Of a stretch of DNA of 6,043 nucleotides, positions 1 to 6,043 are shown one piece after another. Under the pieces are notes generated by a model, which worked only from the letters and a program-made list of their open reading frames with translations, ran no database searches and was not told the DNA's origin. Both the position numbers and the translations under genes were made by a program. Source of the stretch: an uncultured Spirochaetales bacterium (lineage in GTDB: Bacteria > Spirochaetota > Spirochaetia > Sphaerochaetales > Sphaerochaetaceae); assembly GCA_937902565.1 (NCBI GenBank), contig CALFMX010000241.1:1-6043 (forward strand), read 5' to 3'. Each line of letters begins with the position of its first letter. Position 1 is the first letter of the stretch.

Positions 1-150
1 ATCAATAAATGGGAAATCATGCAAGCGAAATTAGATTCTTTGTCCAAGTTTTTCAACGTTTTCAAGATAAAATGTGTCAAAGCTTCCCTGCTCCAAAGAG
101 TAGCGAATTTTCTCCATCAGCGTATTGTAAAAATAGATGTTGTGCATGAC
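1..150. other. AT-rich stretch covering the end of tgt and the downstream edge
   Basis: By direct count about 53 of these 150 bases are G or C (35%), against about 60% in lines sampled elsewhere in the window. Bases 31-150 encode the last residues of Tgt, whose sequence remains family-like (IYFYNTLMEKIRYSLEQG), so the change is in codon choice rather than a broken gene. Bases 1-30 follow the tgt stop (TAA at 33-31); no hairpin with a T run is visible there, so the operon's terminator, if it ends here, is outside the window. Confidence 0.7.
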
Positions 151-1155
151 CGCCAGACGCATCGCCAGCATCTCGCCGGCCTTGAAGAGGTGGTGGAGGT
201 AGGCGCGGCTATAGGTGGTGCAGGCGAGACACGGGCACCCCTCCTCCACCGGCCCTCTGTCAAACTTGTGGATCGCTTTCTTCATCGTGATGACTCCATC
301 ACGGGTGAAGAGGCTCCCGTTTCGAGCCATCCGGGTAGCAAGGACACAGTCGAACATGTCGATGCCCTGCTCGACCGCCTCGAGGATGTAGTCTGGGCTG
401 CCGATACCCATGACGTACCGTGGCTTCTCGCGGGTGACGCGGGAGGCGGTATGGGCGAGGTAGTGGGAGAACTCCTCCTTCGTCTCCCCCACCGAGAGCC
501 CGCCGATGGCGATGCCGTCGAAGGCCATCTCGTTGAAGAAGGCGGCGCTCTCGCTTCTCAGGTCCTCGTAGAAGTTGCCCTGCACGATACCGAAGAGCTT
601 GCCCGTGAAGCGCTCGCCGAGCTGGTCACGGTGATCGAGGGCCCGCTGTGCCCACCGGTGGGTGAGCTCCATCGCCTCGCGTGCCTTCTTGTATGTGATC
701 TCGGGAGGGGTGCAGACATCGAGGACCATGGCGATGTCGCTGCCGATGATCCGCTGCGTCTCCACGACGCTCTCGGGGGTGAAGAGGTGGCGGTTGCCGT
801 CGATATGGCTCTGGAAGGCGACACCCGTCTCTTCGATCTTCCTCAACCCCGGCAGGCTGAAGACCTGGAAGCCGCCGCTGTCGGTGAGCAGGTTGCCCTG
901 CCAGCTTGAGAAGGCATGCAGGCCGCCGAAGTGGTCGAGTACGGCTTCGCCCGGCCTGAGGTAGAGGTGGTAGGTGTTGCCGAGGATGAGGTTGTAGCCG
1001 ATGGCTGCCACGTCTCGGTGGAAGATGCCCTTGACCGTGGCTGCGGTCCCCACCGGCATGAAGACCGGCGTCTCCACCACCCCATGGCCGAGGGTGAGCA
1101 GGCCGAGGCGAGCTGCGCTCGTCCTATCGCGATGTGTCTCTACAAAGATGTTCAT
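31..1155 (-). CDS. tgt: tRNA-guanine(34) transglycosylase (queuosine biosynthesis)
   Basis: This 374-residue enzyme exchanges guanine-34 in the anticodon of GUN tRNAs (Asp, Asn, His, Tyr) for the queuosine precursor preQ1. The TIM-barrel signatures are complete: TDSGGFQVFSL with Asp92 (general acid/base), the substrate pocket MVLDVCTP with Asp146 and Cys148, FGIVQGN with Gln192, GGLSVGE (218-224), and GIDMFDCVLATRMARNG with nucleophile Asp269 and tRNA-contacting Arg275 and Arg278. The zinc site is Cys307, Cys309, Cys312 and His338 within CPCLACTTYSRAYLHH...MHN. Length is usual for bacterial Tgt. The ATG at 1155 overlaps the lptG stop (ATGA) and has AGGGGA five bases upstream; an ATG at 1230 would add 25 residues unlike any Tgt from inside lptG. 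Two substitutions in the active-site loop (Ala273 where Pro is usual, Met276 where Asn/Ser is usual) are unusual but leave catalytic residues intact. The last 40 codons are markedly AT-rich compared with the rest of the operon. Function is secure. Confidence 0.97.
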   Translation of the reverse strand: MNIFVETHRDRTSAARLGLLTLGHGVVETPVFMPVGTAATVKGIFHRDVAAIGYNLILGNTYHLYLRPGEAVLDHFGGLHAFSSWQGNLLTDSGGFQVFSLPGLRKIEETGVAFQSHIDGNRHLFTPESVVETQRIIGSDIAMVLDVCTPPEITYKKAREAMELTHRWAQRALDHRDQLGERFTGKLFGIVQGNFYEDLRSESAAFFNEMAFDGIAIGGLSVGETKEEFSHYLAHTASRVTREKPRYVMGIGSPDYILEAVEQGIDMFDCVLATRMARNGSLFTRDGVITMKKAIHKFDRGPVEEGCPCLACTTYSRAYLHHLFKAGEMLAMRLAVMHNIYFYNTLMEKIRYSLEQGSFDTFYLENVEKLGQRI

Positions 1156-2246
1156 TGCCGTCCCCTGATGATCGCCCGTTCGGCGAGTGCCACCAAGAGT
1201 AGCACAATCATGGGAATTACCATAGCCCATACGCTGTTGATGACCCCCTGTCGGGCCATGATGAGGGTGACCATCTGCACCACATAGTAGATCACCGCAA
1301 CCGTGATGGCGGTGATGATCGAGAAGAGGAGGATGTTCTTCTTGTATCGATAGCTGATCGTCACGGCGATGATCACCAGGAGCAGGGGGTTGAGCGCATC
1401 GAAGAGGCGCTTGGCAAAATCGGTGGCAAGCGGGGCGTAGCGCTCATGGTCGAGCGCCTTGATGGCTGAGAGGTACTCGAACGCCTGGGCCAGCTCCATC
1501 GTCTTGATGTCATCGCTGATGTTCTTGAAGAAGGAGGGTTCGAGGCTGAAGAGCGGGAGGGCAAGTGTCTCCTCCCTGGTGGTGGCCACCTCTTTGTGTG
1601 CCGTGTCGACGTGCTGGATACGTACTCCCTCGAAGATCCAGTGCCCGCTCCCCTCATCCCAGCGGGCACGGTCACTGTCGATGCGGCTCTCAAGCTGCCC
1701 ATCCTCGTCGAGGAGGATGAAGACCACCTGGCTGAGCAGCGCTTCGCTGTCGTTGTAGTGCCTGGACCAGACCACGTACCGGCCGGCGGGGTCGGCCATG
1801 GTGAGGTTGCGGCTGTCGTGGGTAGAACGGAGGCCGAAGAGCTCATCCTCGATCTGAGTCCGCTTCAGCTGGGCCGGGATGAGGACCTCTTCATAGAGGG
1901 CAAACTGGAAGAGGGAGAAGAGGAGGCCCACCATCAGGATCGGCATGATGAGCCGGCGGTAGCTGATACCACAGCCGTAGAGACAGATCATCTCGTTGTT
2001 GGCCTCCATCTGGGAGAGGTAGTAGGAGACGGAGAAGAGGAGCGAGGGACCGAGGGCGAAGATAATCGCCTGGGGGATGTAGAGGCTGGTCAGGTGTGCG
2101 ATGGTGGGCCACCCCACCCCACTGGTGAGGTAGGAGTCGAGGTTTGAGAAGAGGTCGACGGAGAGCAGCATCAGCGTGCAGAGGCCGAGGGTCACCACAG
2201 CGGTGTCCACCACGCTACGTATGGAGAGGCGGTCGATGACCCTCAT
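1152..2246 (-). CDS. lptG: LptG-like permease subunit of an LptB2FG lipid exporter (YjgP/YjgQ family)
   Basis: This 364-residue protein is the second YjgP/YjgQ-family subunit, expected to pair with LptF and an LptB dimer encoded elsewhere. Membrane segments: about 12-34, 50-78, 98-120, then 286-299, 304-330 and 336-357, with the periplasmic beta-jellyroll domain (about 125-245) between helices 3 and 4. Visible marks are the coupling-helix loop EANNEMICLYGCGIS (81-95, Glu85 in the conserved acidic position), paralogous to the loop in LptF, and the DFAKRLFDALNPLLLVIIA segment entering helix 4. Length matches LptG of proteobacteria, and no coiled-coil insertion is present here. The ATG at 2246-2244 overlaps the lptF stop (ATGA) and has GAGG at 2255-2252 five bases upstream; a longer in-frame reading from TTG at 2315 lies wholly inside lptF and starts with unrelated His/Pro-rich residues, so it was rejected. 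The stop TGA overlaps the tgt start. At the position of the LPS-contacting Lys34 of E. coli LptG I align an Asp (residue 31), an eye alignment only. Confidence 0.87.
   Translation of the reverse strand: MRVIDRLSIRSVVDTAVVTLGLCTLMLLSVDLFSNLDSYLTSGVGWPTIAHLTSLYIPQAIIFALGPSLLFSVSYYLSQMEANNEMICLYGCGISYRRLIMPILMVGLLFSLFQFALYEEVLIPAQLKRTQIEDELFGLRSTHDSRNLTMADPAGRYVVWSRHYNDSEALLSQVVFILLDEDGQLESRIDSDRARWDEGSGHWIFEGVRIQHVDTAHKEVATTREETLALPLFSLEPSFFKNISDDIKTMELAQAFEYLSAIKALDHERYAPLATDFAKRLFDALNPLLLVIIAVTISYRYKKNILLFSIITAITVAVIYYVVQMVTLIMARQGVINSVWAMVIPMIVLLLVALAERAIIRGRQ
1161..1166 (-). promoter_or_regulatory. Shine-Dalgarno of tgt, inside the end of lptG
   Basis: AGGGGA (1166-1161) precedes the ATG at 1155 by 5 bases. 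It decides for the 374-residue Tgt starting MNIFVETHRD rather than the upstream in-frame ATG at 1230, which has no such site and would add residues foreign to the family. Confidence 0.7.
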
Positions 2247-3487
2247 AGGCGCCTCGTGACCACCAGGCCGATGATGCCCAGGCTGCCGAGGATGATGTTG
2301 GCAAGCCAGATCCAAATCTCGACGGCGATGGCGGTATTGAAGACCTTCATCTGGCTGAAGAAGAGGATGTACCAGTAGAGGACGCTTGCCAGCATCGAGA
2401 GGCCGAAGCCGATGAGCCGTCCGTGTTTGAGACGGAGGAAGGAGAGAGAGAAGGTGATGAGGACGAGGAGTGTGCAGGCGGCAGAGAGGGCGTACTTCTT
2501 GGAGAGCTCGGCGCGGTAGTAGAGGTAGTAGAAGTTGACCGGCTTGTGGGCCTTGAGATCGTCCAGGCTCTCCTCAAGCTCAGCGACACGCTCTCCGGCC
2601 CCCTTCAGACGGGCAGCCTCCAGCTGTGCGGCCACTGCATCAATCTTCTGCTGGTGGCGCGAGAGCTCCTCATCGAGCGTTGCCTTGTTCTCCTGGATCT
2701 TCTCCCGCAGCTCCCTGGTCGAGAGCTGGGATGGCAGGGCGCTGGCAATGCTGGCCACCTGCGAGCCGAGGTTCAGCATCACCGTTGCCTGGTCGGCGCT
2801 CGAGAGGGTCCACCCCTCCCCGCTCTCGCTCTTGAGGATCGTCGGCTCCTCCACATCGAGGCGGTAGACGAAGGATGCAAGGTCGGCAAGGGTGATCTCG
2901 GCGCTGGGGGCGGTGATGACCTGGCCGCTTCGCGCCCCGTTCTGCTCGATCATCACAAGGTCATGGATCGTAGACCCATCGACCGCCCGGTTGGTAATCG
3001 ACCGGCTGCCGATGGTGTTGGTGGCGTTGGCCCTGATCTCGATGGTGGGAAGATCGCGCATCAGCTCGGTATAGAGGGCACGGTACTGCTTGGCGCTGTA
3101 GGGGACCAGGACGTCGGCGGTGACGAAGGTGGTCGCACTGAAGAGGAGCGAGATGGCGATGATCGGCACAAAGACCCGGTAGAGGGAGATGCCGCTGCTG
3201 CGCATCGCCAAGAGCTCGTTGTTCGCCCCCAGGTCCCCGATGACCATGCTGCTTGCCGACAGCGATGCAAAGGGGAAGGTGTAGAGGAGGAACTGGGGGA
3301 TGGAGAGGAGGACGAGGATCAGGACCGAGGAGTAGTCGACGTTCTTGATCAGGATCTTCTGGGCGAGCAGGAGGATCTGGTTTATGAAGAAGATAAAGAA
3401 GAAAAAGAGAAACGCCACGACAAACGAGAGCAGATACTCCCGTGCAGTGTGGCGATAGACCAGCGTATGACGACCAGTTGGTGCCAA
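2243..3487 (-). CDS. lptF: LptF-like permease subunit of an LptB2FG lipid exporter (YjgP/YjgQ family)
   Basis: This 414-residue inner-membrane protein has the YjgP/YjgQ architecture: an N-terminal helix (about 18-42, very Phe-rich, LFFFFIFF at 27-34), a second (about 54-82), a third (about 103-128), a periplasmic beta-jellyroll domain (about 130-250), then three C-terminal helices (about 332-351, 358-378, 388-410). With LptG and the ATPase LptB such proteins extract lipid (LPS in proteobacteria) from the inner membrane and pass it to a periplasmic bridge. The cytoplasmic loop GANNELLAMRSSGIS (87-101), with Glu91, matches the coupling helix that docks on LptB. Two things are odd. The start codon is TTG (3487), chosen because AGGAG sits 7 bases upstream and no ATG precedes the first helix. 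Also, about 55 charged residues (258-313) with heptad-like hydrophobics form a probable coiled-coil hairpin, making the protein about 50 residues longer than E. coli LptF. The stop overlaps the lptG start. LptF rather than LptG is assigned from position and C-terminal wording; the split between the two paralogues is less certain than the family. Confidence 0.88.
   Translation of the reverse strand: MAPTGRHTLVYRHTAREYLLSFVVAFLFFFFIFFINQILLLAQKILIKNVDYSSVLILVLLSIPQFLLYTFPFASLSASSMVIGDLGANNELLAMRSSGISLYRVFVPIIAISLLFSATTFVTADVLVPYSAKQYRALYTELMRDLPTIEIRANATNTIGSRSITNRAVDGSTIHDLVMIEQNGARSGQVITAPSAEITLADLASFVYRLDVEEPTILKSESGEGWTLSSADQATVMLNLGSQVASIASALPSQLSTRELREKIQENKATLDEELSRHQQKIDAVAAQLEAARLKGAGERVAELEESLDDLKAHKPVNFYYLYYRAELSKKYALSAACTLLVLITFSLSFLRLKHGRLIGFGLSMLASVLYWYILFFSQMKVFNTAIAVEIWIWLANIILGSLGIIGLVVTRRL
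2252..2255 (-). promoter_or_regulatory. Shine-Dalgarno of lptG, inside the end of lptF
   Basis: GAGG (2255-2252) precedes the ATG at 2246 by 5 bases and lies in the last codons of lptF. Together with the ATGA stop/start overlap it supports the 364-residue form of LptG and translational coupling, which would keep the two permease subunits near 1:1. Confidence 0.65.
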
Positions 3488-3489
3488 GG

Positions 3490-3939
3490 CTATACTCCTG
3501 TTGAACCGAATCCTCCACTGCCCCGTTCACTCTCCTCCAGGACAGGAGAGAGGGTGAAGAGCGCCTGCTCGCAGCGGGCAATGACCAGCTGGGCGATCCG
3601 GTCCCCATCGTTGACAACAAACGGGGCGGGGCCGTGGTTGATCAGGATGATCCCCACCTCCCCCCGATAGTCGCTGTCAATGGTGCCGGGGCCGTTGAGG
3701 ACCCCGATACCGAACTTGAGAGCGAGGCCGCTACGGGCCCTCACCTGGCCCTCAAAGCCAGGGGGCAGGCTGATGGCCAGTCCCGTCGGGACCAGGGCCC
3801 AGCGCCCCGCTTCGATGATCAATGGCTCGTCGAGACAGGCGCTGAGATCCGCCCCGGCACTCTCGGGTGACCCATAACGGGGCAACCGTGCCCCCTCTTT
3901 GAGGAGCTTGATGCCAACGGGAATCTTAGTGCCTGCCAT
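3490..3939 (-). CDS. dut: Deoxyuridine 5'-triphosphate nucleotidohydrolase (dUTPase)
   Basis: This 149-residue protein is a trimeric, all-beta dUTPase that hydrolyses dUTP to dUMP and pyrophosphate, keeping uracil out of DNA and feeding thymidylate synthesis. All five family motifs are present in order: motif 1 SAGADL (27-32); motif 2 RSGLALKFG (69-77); motif 3 GPGTIDSDYRGEV (83-95), whose Asp88 is the expected catalytic-water base; motif 4 GDRIAQLVI (112-120); and the glycine-rich C-terminal arm RGSGGFGSTG (139-148), which closes over the substrate. Length is typical of the family. The ATG at 3939-3937 is preceded by GAAGG at 3951-3947 with a 7-base spacer, just after the pnp stop, so the start is well supported. 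The stop TAG at 3492-3490 lies two bases before lptF, and the final dut codons supply the lptF ribosome-binding site. No key residue is missing. Presence in this operon is positional; nothing suggests a role beyond nucleotide sanitation. Confidence 0.97.
   Translation of the reverse strand: MAGTKIPVGIKLLKEGARLPRYGSPESAGADLSACLDEPLIIEAGRWALVPTGLAISLPPGFEGQVRARSGLALKFGIGVLNGPGTIDSDYRGEVGIILINHGPAPFVVNDGDRIAQLVIARCEQALFTLSPVLEESERGSGGFGSTGV
3495..3499 (-). promoter_or_regulatory. Shine-Dalgarno of lptF, inside the end of dut
   Basis: AGGAG (3499-3495) lies 7 bases before the TTG at 3487 and is formed by the codons for the last residues of dut (ACA GGA GTA, then TAG). It is the strongest ribosome-binding site near the lptF N-terminus and decides for the TTG start. 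Because the site is within translated dut sequence and the dut stop is only two bases from the TTG, terminating ribosomes are well placed to reinitiate on lptF. Confidence 0.8.
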
Positions 3940-3946
3940 CGCGTAG

Positions 3947-3951
3947 CCTTC
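3947..3951 (-). promoter_or_regulatory. Shine-Dalgarno of dut in the pnp-dut gap
   Basis: GAAGG (3951-3947) directly follows the pnp stop TAA (3954-3952) and stands 7 bases before the dut ATG at 3939. The 12-base pnp-dut gap holds only this site, so there is no room for a terminator or promoter between the two genes. Confidence 0.65.
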
Positions 3952-6043
3952 TTACTTCGAGATGGCGTCGATGTAGCTGAGGTTGAGGCGGTTCTGACGA
4001 TCGATCTCGATGAGCTTGACCGGCACCACCTGCCCTACCTTGAGCACTTCATCAACACTCTGGACCCGGGTCTTGCTGAGCTTGGAGATGTGGCAGAGCC
4101 CCTCCTTGCCCGGCAGGATCTCGATGAAGGCACCGAAGTCCATGATCCGCTTCACCGTTCCCTGGTAGATGCGCCCGACCTCGGGCTCCTCGATAATGGA
4201 TTTGATCAGGTCCTTGGCCATCTGGGCACTGGCATTGTTGCGTCCATAGATGGTGATCGTGCCGTCATCGGCGATATTCACCTCGGAAGCGCTCTGGCTG
4301 GCAATCGCCTTGATGGTCTTGCCACCGGTGCCGATGACCGCCCCGATCTTCTCCTCGTCGACCTTCATCGTCAGGATCTTCGGTGCGTACTCGCTGATCT
4401 CGGAGCGCGGGGCCTCGAGGGTCTTCTCCATGATCGAGAGGATGTGCATGCGCCCGACCTTCGCCTGGGCGAGGGCCTTCTGCATGATCTCGGGGGTGAC
4501 ACCGGCAATCTTGATATCCATCTGGAATGCCGTGATACCCGCTCTCGTCCCTGCGACCTTGAAGTCCATGTCGCCGAGGTGGTCCTCCTCACCGAGGATG
4601 TCACTGAGGATGACATACTTGGCGTAGTCGGCGCCTTCGGTGATCAGGCCCATGGCGATACCGGCAACCGGTGCCTTGATCGGCACACCGGCGTCCATCA
4701 GGGAGAGGGTCCCTCCACAGACCGACGCCATCGAGGAGGAGCCGTTGGACTCCATGATCTCGCTGACGACACGGATCGTGTAGGGGAAGTCATCCTTGGA
4801 GGGGACCATCGCCTCGAGGGCACGCTGGGCAAGGTGGCCGTGGCCGATCTCGCGCCGTCCGGTGCCGAGGCGACCGGTCTCACCGACCGAGTAGGGAGGG
4901 AAGTTGTAGTGGAGCATGAACGAGGAGAAGCTCTTCTCACCGTCGATGGTGTCGAACATCTGCTCATCGCTTGCCGTACCGAGGGTGGTCACCGCAAGGG
5001 CCTGCGTCTCACCTCTGGTGAAGAGCGCCGATCCATGGGTACGGGGCAAAAGGCCGGCCTCACAGGTGATCGGCCTGATCTGGTCGACCTTTCTCCCGTC
5101 GGTGCGAACACCCTTGTCGAGGATCGAAGCCCTGAGAATCGTGTACTCCAGATCCTCGAAGAGGGCGGCAAACTGCTTGGCCCGTTTGGGGTCCTCATCG
5201 ATGAGGTCACTGTACTTCTCCGCAAGGCTCGTCTGGACCTCAGCAAGGGCAGCGTAACGCTCCATCTTGCCCTTGACGAAGGAGGCCTTCTCCACAAGCG
5301 GCATGGCCTCTGCCTTGATGGGCTCGAGCCAGGTGAGGTCAACGGTGGAGGTCGGGATGGGGAGCTTCGTCTTGCCGGCCAATGTGGCCAGTTCGAGCTG
5401 GGCGTCACAGAGCCTTGTGATAACCGGCTGTGCCTTGGCGATCGCCTCGAGCATCACCTCTTCACTCATCTCCTTTGCCCCACCCTCCACCATCGTGATG
5501 CCATCACGGGTCCCGGCGACGACGATGTCGAGCTTGGACTCCTCGATCTGGCTGAAGGTCGGGTTGATGACATACTCGTTGCCGACCAGACCGACACGCA
5601 CTGCCGCGATCGGGCCGCCGAAGGGGATGTCACTGATCACCACTGCCGCGCTTGCCGCGTTGATGGCGATGATATCGGGGGTATTGGACATGTCGGAGGA
5701 GATGACGGTGGGGACCACCTGGATCTCGCGGCCGAAGGCCTTGTCGAAGAGGGGGCGCATCGGGCGGTCGATGAGGCGGCTGACGAGGATCTCCTTGTCC
5801 TTGGGACGGGACTCTCGCTTGAGAAAGCCTCCGGGGATCTTGCCCGCTGCATAGAATTTCTCATTGTATTCGACGCTCAACGGTACGTAGTCGAGCTCTT
5901 CGTTCGGCTCTTTCCCCGCACAGACCGTCGCGATGACGGCACTGCCCTCATAGGAGGCGTAGACTGCGCCGTTTGCCTGTTTGGCGATTTTCCCGGTCTC
6001 GAAAACCAGGTCGGCATCACCAATGCGAACCGATACTTTCTTT
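3952..6043 (-). CDS. pnp: Polynucleotide phosphorylase (PNPase), 5'-partial at the window edge
   Basis: PNPase is a homotrimeric cytoplasmic enzyme that degrades RNA 3'-to-5' with phosphate, releasing nucleoside diphosphates, and can add 3' tails in reverse. The frame is open to the edge: the first whole codon is at 6042 and 696 residues are visible, beginning [18 protein letters not shown]. Compared with the roughly 700-residue family, only a few N-terminal residues are missing. The codon at 5880 is TTG read as leucine inside the conserved stretch [20 protein letters not shown], so it is not the start. In window numbering: first RNase PH fold about 5-225 with the RNA-contacting loop FLKRESRP; helical linker about 230-305; second, catalytic RNase PH fold about 315-540 with [25 protein letters not shown] and the metal/catalytic residues D487, D493 and K495 in [13 protein letters not shown] domain about 555-612 ([11 protein letters not shown]); S1 domain about 621-692. 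The protein stops just after S1, without the long tail seen in proteobacteria. It is followed after 12 bases by dut. Identification is very secure. Confidence 0.97.
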   Translation of the reverse strand, partial: KKVSVRIGDADLVFETGKIAKQANGAVYASYEGSAVIATVCAGKEPNEELDYVPLSVEYNEKFYAAGKIPGGFLKRESRPKDKEILVSRLIDRPMRPLFDKAFGREIQVVPTVISSDMSNTPDIIAINAASAAVVISDIPFGGPIAAVRVGLVGNEYVINPTFSQIEESKLDIVVAGTRDGITMVEGGAKEMSEEVMLEAIAKAQPVITRLCDAQLELATLAGKTKLPIPTSTVDLTWLEPIKAEAMPLVEKASFVKGKMERYAALAEVQTSLAEKYSDLIDEDPKRAKQFAALFEDLEYTILRASILDKGVRTDGRKVDQIRPITCEAGLLPRTHGSALFTRGETQALAVTTLGTASDEQMFDTIDGEKSFSSFMLHYNFPPYSVGETGRLGTGRREIGHGHLAQRALEAMVPSKDDFPYTIRVVSEIMESNGSSSMASVCGGTLSLMDAGVPIKAPVAGIAMGLITEGADYAKYVILSDILGEEDHLGDMDFKVAGTRAGITAFQMDIKIAGVTPEIMQKALAQAKVGRMHILSIMEKTLEAPRSEISEYAPKILTMKVDEEKIGAVIGTGGKTIKAIASQSASEVNIADDGTITIYGRNNASAQMAKDLIKSIIEEPEVGRIYQGTVKRIMDFGAFIEILPGKEGLCHISKLSKTRVQSVDEVLKVGQVVPVKLIEIDRQNRLNLSYIDAISK

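Noticed and set aside
1..20. Possible start of a downstream minus-strand gene, ATG at 20-18, reading MISHLL to the edge
   Set aside because: Only six codons are visible, no Shine-Dalgarno-like sequence precedes it between the tgt stop and the ATG, and no family can be recognised.
19..909. A 296-codon open frame on the plus strand
   Set aside because: It is the antisense shadow of tgt; no recognisable domain, no convincing ribosome-binding site, and it crosses the AT-rich boundary without any coding logic of its own.
1156..1230. N-terminal extension of Tgt from ATG at 1230
   Set aside because: The 25 extra residues overlap lptG, resemble no Tgt N-terminus and lack a ribosome-binding site, whereas the ATG at 1155 has AGGGGA and an ATGA overlap.
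1596..2147. A 183-codon acidic open frame on the plus strand opposite lptG
   Set aside because: Same artefact as above: Glu/Asp/Val/Gly-rich translation of the complement of a membrane-protein gene.
3380..3412. Pyrimidine-rich tract (on the coding strand) encoding the Phe run of LptF, as a possible slippage site
   Set aside because: The longest homopolymer is five bases and the frame is continuous with normal membrane-helix sequence on both sides, so there is no sign of frameshifting.
3530..3550. Inverted repeat with a perfect 7-base stem (CTCTCCT / AGGAGAG) and 7-base loop near the end of dut
   Set aside because: It lies inside codons for the conserved end of dut and is not followed by a T run on the transcribed strand, so it is not a terminator. 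It is about 45 bases before the lptF start and could have a local effect, but chance is sufficient.
2423..3670. A 415-codon open frame on the plus strand, rich in Glu, Asp and Gly
   Set aside because: It lies opposite lptF and dut, which have full family motifs. Its acidic, low-complexity composition is what the complement of CTC/ATC/TTC-rich codons for hydrophobic residues gives in a high-GC genome. No family motif is visible in it.

Overview
The window is a compact, single-strand housekeeping block from a diderm (outer-membrane-bearing) bacterium. All five genes read on the minus strand. In transcription order, from the high to the low coordinates, they are pnp (polynucleotide phosphorylase, lacking only a few N-terminal codons at the window edge), dut (dUTPase), lptF and lptG (the two membrane subunits of an LptB2FG-type lipid exporter) and tgt (tRNA-guanine transglycosylase). 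The wording of the PNPase and the gene order suggest a spirochaete (Spirochaetota; a free-living Spirochaeta/Sphaerochaeta-like lineage would fit). This is from memory of the family, not from a search, and I hold it at about 0.6. Base composition is roughly 60% G+C by sampled counts, with a clear drop at the low-coordinate end.

Layout: 6043-3952 pnp; 12 bases; 3939-3490 dut; 2 bases; 3487-2243 lptF; 4-base ATGA overlap; 2246-1152 lptG; 4-base ATGA overlap; 1155-31 tgt; then 30 bases of AT-rich sequence to the edge. No gap exceeds 12 bases between genes, no terminator or internal promoter could be recognised, and each of the four internal genes has a Shine-Dalgarno-like sequence at sensible spacing. 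This looks like one operon with translational coupling throughout the dut-lptF-lptG-tgt part. Its beginning (and the pnp promoter) lies outside the window.

Functionally the operon mixes RNA turnover (PNPase), removal of dUTP and supply of dUMP (Dut), envelope biogenesis (LptF/LptG) and tRNA queuosine modification (Tgt). All five proteins are full length or nearly so, carry their catalytic motifs and show no frameshift. No mobile element, CRISPR, RNA gene or novel defence-type system is present. The points most worth a second look are a coiled-coil hairpin inserted in LptF between its periplasmic domain and its last membrane helices, the TTG start of lptF whose ribosome-binding site is made from the last codons of dut, the abrupt AT-rich tail of tgt, and the question of which lipid this LptFG pair carries if the host is a spirochaete without classical LPS.
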